41,789 nt of DNA, taken from positions 1 through 41,789 of the IMG/VR virus record IMGVR_UViG_3300037507_002918. One strand, given 5' to 3'. Below are positions 37,791 through 41,789 of this stretch, one piece after another. Numbering within the stretch: position 1 is the first letter of the stretch; each line of letters starts with the position of its first letter. Position numbers and translations under genes: made by a program. Below the pieces are notes generated by a model. That model did no database searches. It was not told where the DNA came from and saw only the letters and a list, made by a program, of their open reading frames with translations. The stretch is from a virus.

Positions 37791-38123
37791 ATGGCGATCC
37801 TATGGCGGTGGGTTGTGGCGTGGCTGGTATGGCTTTCGTCCGATCCCGCGCAGATTGATAACGAGCGGCCCCGCGCCGCCGCTGCCGTCGCTCTGGCGGC
37901 CGCATCGCTTGCCCGCGACGGTTCCCCGGCCCCAGTTCCACCGGCCCCGCCGGGGCCAACGGATTGCGTCTGCGGCAGCAGTTGCGTCCGCGGCGTCTGG
38001 AAGCCCGATGGCAAGATTGAGCAGCGTTGCGCGTGCGGCTGCCCGCGTTGCGTCAGCGAGCGCGCCAAGGGTGGCGCGGCCCCCTGCCCCGGCGGCAAAT
38101 GCCCGCCGGCAGCCGGCCGCTAG
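37791..38123 (+). CDS. Cys-rich exported small protein (110 aa)
   Basis: An N-terminal hydrophobic start (MAILWRWVVAWLVWLS) looks like a signal or anchor. The middle is Ala/Pro-rich. The C-terminal half holds CVCGSSCVRGVWKPDG, CACGCPRC and CPGGKC, so ten cysteines in pairs. A zinc- or disulfide-stabilised envelope protein is plausible. It sits at the end of the lysis region and might act as a spanin-like or surface factor. Confidence 0.55.
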   Translation: MAILWRWVVAWLVWLSSDPAQIDNERPRAAAAVALAAASLARDGSPAPVPPAPPGPTDCVCGSSCVRGVWKPDGKIEQRCACGCPRCVSERAKGGAAPCPGGKCPPAAGR

Positions 38124-38140
38124 CGGCGAGGGGGTAGCCC

Positions 38141-38527
38141 GTGGGTGATTCCTCAACGGCGCTACTGGCCGAACTTCAGCGCACGATCCGCGATCGGCTC
38201 GGGGAGCCGGCGCGGACGATCCCGAACACTTGCGACGTTATGACGCAAGAAGCCGCGCGCCAGTGGCCGCTACGGGCAATGCTGCGGCTGGCAAAAAACC
38301 AAGCGGCCAAAACGGCCGGGCGCGAAACGATCGCCGCCGTCAACGTCTGCGCGGCGAAATGCCGCGAGGAGTTGGAATACCGCTGGGGCTGTAGCCCCTC
38401 AACCGATCGGGCTATCGGCTTGCTAATGCGGGCCGTTGTAGTCGAGTTCGCAAACTTATGGTTTCGGGATCAGGATACGCGGCTTAACCTTTGCCGAATC
38501 ATCGCGGTGATACGGAAATCAGAATAG
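38141..38527 (+). CDS. Hypothetical helical protein (128 aa)
   Basis: GTG start with GCGAGGGGG 7-15 nt upstream. Mostly helical (SSTALLAELQRTIRDRLGEPAR; RAIGLLMRAVVVEFANLWF). It has several Cys residues (NVCAAKCREEL). No family was recognised. The 3' end converges with and overlaps the minus-strand gene at 38499 by 29 bp, the boundary between the late plus-strand and accessory minus-strand blocks. Confidence 0.55.
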   Translation: MGDSSTALLAELQRTIRDRLGEPARTIPNTCDVMTQEAARQWPLRAMLRLAKNQAAKTAGRETIAAVNVCAAKCREELEYRWGCSPSTDRAIGLLMRAVVVEFANLWFRDQDTRLNLCRIIAVIRKSE

Positions 38528-38642
38528 CCAGCGCATCGAGGGTTTCCGCCACGGCCCGCGCTAGCCGCGAGTCGCTTCCAAGTTCCTGCCCGATTCGCAA
38601 GAGCAGCAGCGCCCGCAACATGGAATCCCAACGCGGTTTCAT
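38499..38642 (-). CDS. Small accessory protein (47 aa)
   Basis: ATG at 38642 overlaps the stop of the upstream gene (ATGA), so it is translationally coupled. The product is one amphipathic helix pair (RWDSMLRALLLLRIGQELG ... RLARAVAETLDALAILI). It is shorter than common annotation cut-offs. Last gene of the transcript from promoter C. Its 3' end overlaps the convergent gene at 38141. Confidence 0.5.
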   Translation of the reverse strand: MKPRWDSMLRALLLLRIGQELGSDSRLARAVAETLDALAILISVSPR

Positions 38643-38854
38643 AGTTCGGCCCCGCTGCGCTCTAGATACCGTTCCGCCTCGCGTATCGCCGCGTGGCATT
38701 CATCGGCCGCCCGCTTGCATTCCTTCGCGCCGCGGCTTGTCGCGTCCAAAAACTCGCGGCGGCGGCTGACGATTTCCCGAAGTATGCCTAGCGTTTCGTT
38801 GTGCATTTTCACAAGCGACACAATCGCGGCGGCGGTGGTTTTGGTGGGTTCCAT
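38639..38854 (-). CDS. Helical accessory protein (71 aa)
   Basis: Predicted almost entirely coiled-coil (SLVKMHNETLGILREIVSRRR, then KECKRAADECHAAIREAERYLE). The leader has TAGGAACC 8 nt before ATG, the ribosome-site form shared by the cassette genes. A perfect hairpin (38873-38897) lies just upstream. Function unknown; possible regulator partner or anti-host protein. Confidence 0.6.
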   Translation of the reverse strand: MEPTKTTAAAIVSLVKMHNETLGILREIVSRRREFLDATSRGAKECKRAADECHAAIREAERYLERSGAEL

Positions 38855-38872
38855 GTTTAGGTTCCTAGGCAG

Positions 38873-38897
38873 CCCGCCGGCCCCCGTGGCCGGCGGG
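38873..38897 (-). terminator. Perfect 10-bp intergenic hairpin
   Basis: CCCGCCGGCC (38873-38882) and GGCCGGCGGG (38888-38897) around a 5-nt loop, 8 nt after the stop of the 55-aa gene and 18 nt before the next ATG in transcript order. No U-run. One of several near-identical-style hairpins between cassette genes. Confidence 0.55.
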
Positions 38898-38905
38898 GCC
38901 GCGGC

Positions 38906-39073
38906 TCACCCCGCGGCAGCCTCGCCGCCCCGGAACGATTCCCAAAGCGAGGCGGCTAGGCTGGCATGGCTGCCGGCCCCGCATACCGCGTCGAGGGCTT
39001 CGGCTACCGTGGCGCCGGCCGCGAGGCGGGCGAGGATGAGGGCGGAAACGTGGGCGGCTTTTTCGGGGGTCAT
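38906..39073 (-). CDS. Small accessory protein (55 aa), below usual ORF cut-offs
   Basis: ATG at 39073 preceded by TAGGAACCC with 8-nt spacing, identical in form to the neighbouring cassette genes; stop TGA at 38906-38908. The product reads MTPEKAAHVSALILARLAAG, then SLAASLWESFRGG: two amphipathic helices. It lies between two hairpins (38873-38897 and 39106-39133), exactly like its neighbours, which supports it as a real gene. Confidence 0.6.
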   Translation of the reverse strand: MTPEKAAHVSALILARLAAGATVAEALDAVCGAGSHASLAASLWESFRGGEAAAG

Positions 39074-39105
39074 GGCTTGGGTTCCTATGGCTTGTGGGGT
39101 TGCTG

Positions 39106-39133
39106 GCCGCCCCGGCGGGATTGCCGGGGCGGC
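39106..39133 (-). terminator. Perfect 11-bp intergenic hairpin
   Basis: GCCGCCCCGGC (39106-39116) pairs with GCCGGGGCGGC (39123-39133) around 6 nt. It starts 9 nt past the stop of the 87-aa gene on the minus strand and ends 32 nt before the next ATG. It probably delimits cassette genes at RNA level. Confidence 0.55.
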
Positions 39134-39142
39134 GGGGGCGGC

Positions 39143-39406
39143 TTAGTAGCGGGCGGCTTCGATATCGATCTGGTTTCCGGCGGGGCCGTACATCACAACC
39201 GAAACTCCGTTAAACCGAAGGTCTTTCGCAAGCCCCAGCGCGTCATACCGGCCGCCGTCCCAATACTTCCGCTGGCCGTTGCTGGCTACAAACTCAACGC
39301 GGTAGGCAGCCCCTTCGGCAATCAGTTCGCGGCGAACGCGGGCGACGGCCGAAGCCTTGGCAACGTTCGAAAGATTCTTGGCGTGATCGTAAAAAGTGGC
39401 GTTCAT
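39143..39406 (-). CDS. Accessory cassette protein (87 aa), first gene of promoter C
   Basis: ATG 39406 follows AAAAGGAACC with 8-nt spacing. The product has a helical N-terminus (MNATFYDHAKNLSNVAKASA) and a beta-rich C-terminus (YRVEFVASNGQRKYWDGGRYDALGL ... VSVVMYGPAGNQ). The second half resembles short domains common in mobile elements. A longer in-frame reading upstream (to 39724) runs through the promoter and hairpin and is rejected. Confidence 0.65.
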   Translation of the reverse strand: MNATFYDHAKNLSNVAKASAVARVRRELIAEGAAYRVEFVASNGQRKYWDGGRYDALGLAKDLRFNGVSVVMYGPAGNQIDIEAARY

Positions 39407-39460
39407 TGTCGAGGTTCCTTTTGAAGTTTCCCGCGGCTCAATCGTCCGCGTGATGGGTGT

Positions 39461-39514
39461 AGTATAGCCAATCGGCAATACTCCGCAAGCCCCTCCACCA
39501 AAAATATTTTTTGG
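39461..39514 (-). promoter_or_regulatory. Cassette promoter C with operator half-sites
   Basis: On the minus strand: an A/T tract (39499-39514), -35 TTGCGG (39488-39483), 16-bp spacer, -10 TATACT (39466-39461). ATTGCC-GATT-GGCTAT (39479-39464) overlaps the spacer and -10 with one mismatch to the perfect repeat. The transcribed start shares ACTACACCCA with promoter A. The leader is about 48 nt. Confidence 0.72.
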
Positions 39515-39582
39515 GGCCGTTTTCCCGTGGGATTGTGGGTTTTTCCCACGATCCCGCGGGGGCCGGCAGCCGGCCAGACCTA

Positions 39583-39609
39583 CCCCCGGCGGCAGGATGC
39601 CGCCGGGGG
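39583..39609 (-). terminator. Perfect 11-bp hairpin after the 98-aa gene
   Basis: CCCCCGGCGGC (39583-39593) and GCCGCCGGGGG (39599-39609) around a 5-nt loop, 8 nt after the 98-aa gene's stop. It is followed on the minus strand by GTAGGTCTGG, without a U-run. It ends the promoter B transcript ahead of promoter C. Confidence 0.6.
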
Positions 39610-39617
39610 CGGGCTGG

Positions 39618-39914
39618 CTATTTCTTTTTTTGCATCGACTCCCAAACGATCGGAATCGGGTTTGGATCGTCCGATTCCTTGCCGATGCTCTTAAACGCGA
39701 CGTTCCTTGCGTTTTGGATTTCACGCGCCGCGTAGTCGAGGCATTCGATGAAATCGTCGGCGCCGCGAGAAGCGAGGATTGCCGACACGATCAGCATCGA
39801 AACGGCTTCGTCGGTTCGCAAAACGTCATCCTCCATCATGCCGCGGCAAAACTTCCGCAGCGGCTTTCCATCTTGGCTATCGTCGATCGCGTCAAAAAGT
39901 TTTTCCGTAATCAT
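39618..39914 (-). CDS. Accessory cassette protein (98 aa)
   Basis: ATG 39914 follows AAAAGGAAC at 8 nt. An acidic helical protein (DGKPLRKFCRGMMEDDVLRT; AVSMLIVSAILASRGADDFI) with a C-terminal Lys run. No family was recognised. Second gene of the promoter B transcript, with a perfect hairpin (39945-39970) on its upstream side. Confidence 0.62.
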   Translation of the reverse strand: MITEKLFDAIDDSQDGKPLRKFCRGMMEDDVLRTDEAVSMLIVSAILASRGADDFIECLDYAAREIQNARNVAFKSIGKESDDPNPIPIVWESMQKKK

Positions 39915-39944
39915 CGCTTAAGTTCCTTTTCCAAGAGTCTGAAA

Positions 39945-39970
39945 CCCCGGCGGCGAAGTTGCCGCCGGGG
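39945..39970 (-). terminator. Perfect 10-bp hairpin with short T-run
   Basis: CCCCGGCGGC (39945-39954) pairs with GCCGCCGGGG (39961-39970) around 6 nt. On the minus strand it is followed by TTTCAG, giving a weak intrinsic-terminator look. It separates the two genes of the promoter B unit. Confidence 0.6.
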
Positions 39971-39979
39971 CGAATCGTC

Positions 39980-40294
39980 CTAGAGGGTGCAGTCGAGGCC
40001 CGTGGCTTGCGTGAAGGCCGCCCGCAGCGTGTCGGCATAGATGCCGGTTTGCGTGGCGATCATGCGGTAGTTGATTCCCCAAACCTTGCCAAACTCGACG
40101 GTGTAATCGTCCGCAGCGGTCAGCGTGATTTTCACGAAGTTGATACCGGCGGTGGCGAACCGCGACGGCAGGCGGAATCGGAGGGAGCCGGCATCGTGGG
40201 CGAACATTTTGGCGCCCGTCATCGCGACGAATCGGCTGCCGCCCAACTGGTTGAGGATTTCGTTTGCGATCGTCTGGCTTTCGTTCGTGGTCAT
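39980..40294 (-). CDS. Accessory protein of a mobile-element-associated family (104 aa)
   Basis: SQTIANEILNQLGGSRFVAMTG, AGINFVKITLTAADDYTVEF, IATQTGIYADTLRAAFTQATG. This layout (LGGxRFxAMTGAK, ITL...YTV, GxYADxLxxxFTxxTGL) is common to a hypothetical family carried by plasmids and phages. Function is unknown. ATG 40294 follows AAAAGGAACCC at 8 nt. First gene of promoter B. Confidence 0.75.
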   Translation of the reverse strand: MTTNESQTIANEILNQLGGSRFVAMTGAKMFAHDAGSLRFRLPSRFATAGINFVKITLTAADDYTVEFGKVWGINYRMIATQTGIYADTLRAAFTQATGLDCTL

Positions 40295-40348
40295 GGCTTG
40301 GGTTCCTTTTGGTTTCTGGCCGCGACTCACTCGGTCGCGTCATGCCTA

Positions 40349-40400
40349 CATATTACCATTCGGCAATACCCCGTCAAGCCCATGAGAAATGATTTTTTTC
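40349..40400 (-). promoter_or_regulatory. Cassette promoter B with operator
   Basis: Minus strand: A-tract GAAAAAAAT (40400-40392), -35 TTGACG (40377-40372), 17-bp spacer, -10 AATATG (40354-40349). ATTGCC-GAAT-GGTAAT (40367-40352) differs from the promoter A operator by one base. The leader to ATG 40294 is about 48 nt. The flanking CCCGAAAAAAATC also matches promoter A. Confidence 0.75.
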
Positions 40401-40424
40401 GGGCTGCGATTTTCCCCGCGAAAC

Positions 40425-40763
40425 CTAGGTTTTCCAGCCCCGGCGGGCGGGCTTGCCGGCCGCGTCACCTTCCAGCCGTTCCGCTTCCGCGATCAGGCGG
40501 GCGGCCCGCTTCCGCAGGCTAGAGGCGGCTGCCGCCGCGGCTTGCGGTAGCGTCCGCTCAATCCGGGGGCGGCCGGTATCGGTTCGCTGGTAGGCCGCCA
40601 CGGCCGCGGCTTCCGCAAACCATCGGCCATCGATCTGTATTCCGGCAACCTTGCCCGCCTTAATCAGTTCCCGCATCCATAGCCGCGAGACTCCCGCGGA
40701 GTCGGCGGCGCTGCCAACGGAAACGTATTTGGTTAGGTCGATCTGGTTTTTGGGTTTTGCCAT
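40425..40763 (-). CDS. Excisionase/AlpA-type HTH regulator with leaderless-looking start (112 aa)
   Basis: VSVGSAADSAGVSRLWMREL ... GIQIDGRWF (residues 15-50) is the winged HTH of MerR/excisionase-type proteins; the rest is an Arg/Ala-rich helical tail (QAAAAAASSLRKRAARLIAEAERLEG). Its -10 (40775-40770) lies six bases before the ATG, so transcription would start at the ATG itself. It is divided from the integrase by 31 bp and both read on the minus strand. It could be Xis, or the regulator of the ATTGCC-N4-GGCAAT promoters, since one overlaps its own start. Confidence 0.68.
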   Translation of the reverse strand: MAKPKNQIDLTKYVSVGSAADSAGVSRLWMRELIKAGKVAGIQIDGRWFAEAAAVAAYQRTDTGRPRIERTLPQAAAAAASSLRKRAARLIAEAERLEGDAAGKPARRGWKT

Positions 40764-40769
40764 GCTGGC

Positions 40770-40798
40770 AGTATTGCCGATTGGATGCCGGCAGTCAA
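40770..40798 (-). promoter_or_regulatory. Cassette promoter D (partial operator) for the HTH regulator
   Basis: Minus strand: -35 TTGACT (40798-40793), 17-bp spacer, -10 AATACT (40775-40770). GGCAAT of the operator overlaps the -10 as in promoter A, but the other half-site is GCATCC. No A-tract is present, because the upstream DNA encodes the integrase C-terminus. Spacing to the ATG implies a leaderless mRNA. Confidence 0.65.
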
Positions 40799-41673
40799 GC
40801 AAGTTCCCGCGGGCGAGGGTTGGAGCGATGCGCCGCCACAATCGCCGGATCGACATATGAGGTATACGCGAGGTTCGAACCGGGCGCGTGGCCTAGATGC
40901 CGCGCCGCGGCTCCCGGCTCTTGAATCTCGCATTCGGTAGCCCCTGCCCTTCGAATCCATTTCCACGTTCCCGCGCGAATGCCCGCCTTCCGCGCGAGCG
41001 TCCGCACTTGATCCGAAAACGTTTCGTGGCTGCCCTCCCACGGGGTTACCAGTTTCCGCGGGCATCGCTCCAGCGAGGCCGCAAGGGCTTCCATTGTTTT
41101 GGGCGCCAGCCGCGACACGACAACGCGCCCGGTTTTGTGTTGCGACCATGCTATGTAGCCATCGGGTGAAATGTGGTCGGTGGTCAGCCGCGACATTTGA
41201 TCTTCCCAACGAAGGCCAGAATCGTAGGCCACGCGGATAGCCAGCGCCCACCACTCGGAACGCCGCAGCCCGCATCGATGCCACCGCGGGATAAAGGCGC
41301 ACGCGGCGATCAGCCGATTGATTTCGTCCAGCGTCCAAGCAACGGGCGGAACGTGGGGGCATCGCACGGGGCGAACGCGGCGCATCAGCGCCACGGGATC
41401 GGCGTAACCATCATCGACGGCCGCCCGCCAGAGCGCGAGTATTTGCCGGCGCTTGCTCCGCGCGGTTTGCGGCTTAACCGTCTGCGAATATTGAGCCAGC
41501 CACGCGGAAACCTTTTGCGCGTCAAGTTCATCTAGCCGAACATGATGCCCCGCCCAACGGTCTAGCATCGCCACGGCGATGCCGTATTGCCGCAGCGCCT
41601 GCGCGGATAGCGGATGCGTCAGCGCATAGGCCGGAAGATAGTCGCGGAGCGTTTCCGGTGGCGTGAAAATCAT
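40795..41673 (-). CDS. int: Tyrosine-family integrase (292 aa)
   Basis: Catalyses site-specific recombination between attP and the host tRNA gene. Catalytic signatures: R155 in SGLRWEDQ, K180 in SQHKTGR, R241 in WKWIRRAGAT (the usual first His of H-x-x-R is Lys here), H262 in HLGHAPG, and Tyr 270 or 273 in NLAYTSYVD. An N-terminal core-binding SAM-like domain covers residues 1-95. Its 5' end lies in the terminal repeat, so in the circle it is about 225 bp from the tRNA-like attP core. No strong ribosome site precedes ATG 41673. Confidence 0.88.
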   Translation of the reverse strand: MIFTPPETLRDYLPAYALTHPLSAQALRQYGIAVAMLDRWAGHHVRLDELDAQKVSAWLAQYSQTVKPQTARSKRRQILALWRAAVDDGYADPVALMRRVRPVRCPHVPPVAWTLDEINRLIAACAFIPRWHRCGLRRSEWWALAIRVAYDSGLRWEDQMSRLTTDHISPDGYIAWSQHKTGRVVVSRLAPKTMEALAASLERCPRKLVTPWEGSHETFSDQVRTLARKAGIRAGTWKWIRRAGATECEIQEPGAAARHLGHAPGSNLAYTSYVDPAIVAAHRSNPRPRELA

Positions 41674-41789
41674 GGCGATGAAGTTATTGAGAAGCCGCCC
41701 CGAAATGCGTAGTTAACCGCTGGCAGGAAATCCACGCGGGGGCGAGTATCCCCCGAAATGACCAGCGCGCAATCCCCTCCAACGAGCGC
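41659..41789. repeat. Terminal direct repeat, right copy
   Basis: Matches 1-131 with one mismatch at 41785. It contains the integrase start and upstream region and stops exactly where the poly-C tract begins in the left copy. It marks the circular join. Confidence 0.9.

Noticed and set aside
1-41789. CRISPR arrays, rRNA genes, complete tRNA genes, insertion sequences
   Set aside because: No regularly spaced direct repeats with unique spacers, no transposase signatures and no full RNA genes were seen while reading both strands.

Overview
The window reads as one essentially complete temperate siphovirus-like phage genome in circular (excised or concatemeric) form. Positions 1-131 recur at 41659-41789 with a single mismatch (127 versus 41785), so the unique length is about 41,658 bp and the contig ends are an artificial cut next to a 16-C homopolymer (131-146). 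In the circle, the tyrosine integrase (40795-41673, minus) lies next to a sequence at 241-287 that folds as the 3' part of a tRNA-Arg(ACG) gene but has no 5' half. That is the expected form of attP for a tRNA-targeting integrase. The XRE repressor candidate (358-624) starts 70 bp beyond it.

Layout. 1-624: attP and repressor. 581-1639 (minus): zinc-knuckle DNA methyltransferase. 1840-8762 (plus, early operon from a promoter at 1694-1723): small regulators including a phage CsrA; a Sak4-like ATPase with an SSB-like protein; a possible PD-(D/E)XK protein; a replication initiator with phased iterons inside its own gene; DUF551, BPSL0761-like and DUF3310 proteins; and a PD-(D/E)XK nuclease. 8763-9184: non-coding gap. 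9185-11371: large terminase. 11414-12613: accessory cassettes behind a distinctive promoter. 12654-23735: GNAT-like protein, portal, protease/scaffold/capsid fusion with a nested start, decoration protein, fibre and leucine-rich-repeat proteins, tail completion proteins, three tail-tube-like paralogues and a frame-overlapping tail chaperone. 23746-32012: tape measure and tail-tip proteins. 31985-38527: zinc-metalloprotein, metallophosphoesterase, DUF6378, two beta-rich proteins and a probable lysis cassette built on a membrane-anchored papain-like cysteine peptidase with small membrane proteins. 38499-40763 (minus): small accessory genes in three transcription units. 40795-41673 (minus): integrase.

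The feature that best ties the genome together is a promoter cassette repeated at four places (11414-11463 plus; 39461-39514, 40349-40400 and 40770-40798 minus). It has a TTGACG-like -35, a 16-17 bp spacer and an AATACT-like -10 overlapped by the inverted repeat ATTGCC-N4-GGCAAT. Three copies also have an upstream A-tract and a 46-48 nt leader. These promoters drive short genes with AGGAACC-type ribosome sites separated by perfect GC hairpins. A second regulatory layer is suggested by csrA, whose leader presents the loop ACGGAA, an exact match to the ANGGAN CsrA-binding hexaloop.

Host. The DNA is GC-rich, CTAG and the Leu codon CTA are frequent, and no peptidoglycan hydrolase is recognisable, while a papain-like peptidase sits in the lysis position. 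A host with a protein-rich envelope, such as a planctomycete, would fit. This is inference only and the host is not established from the sequence.
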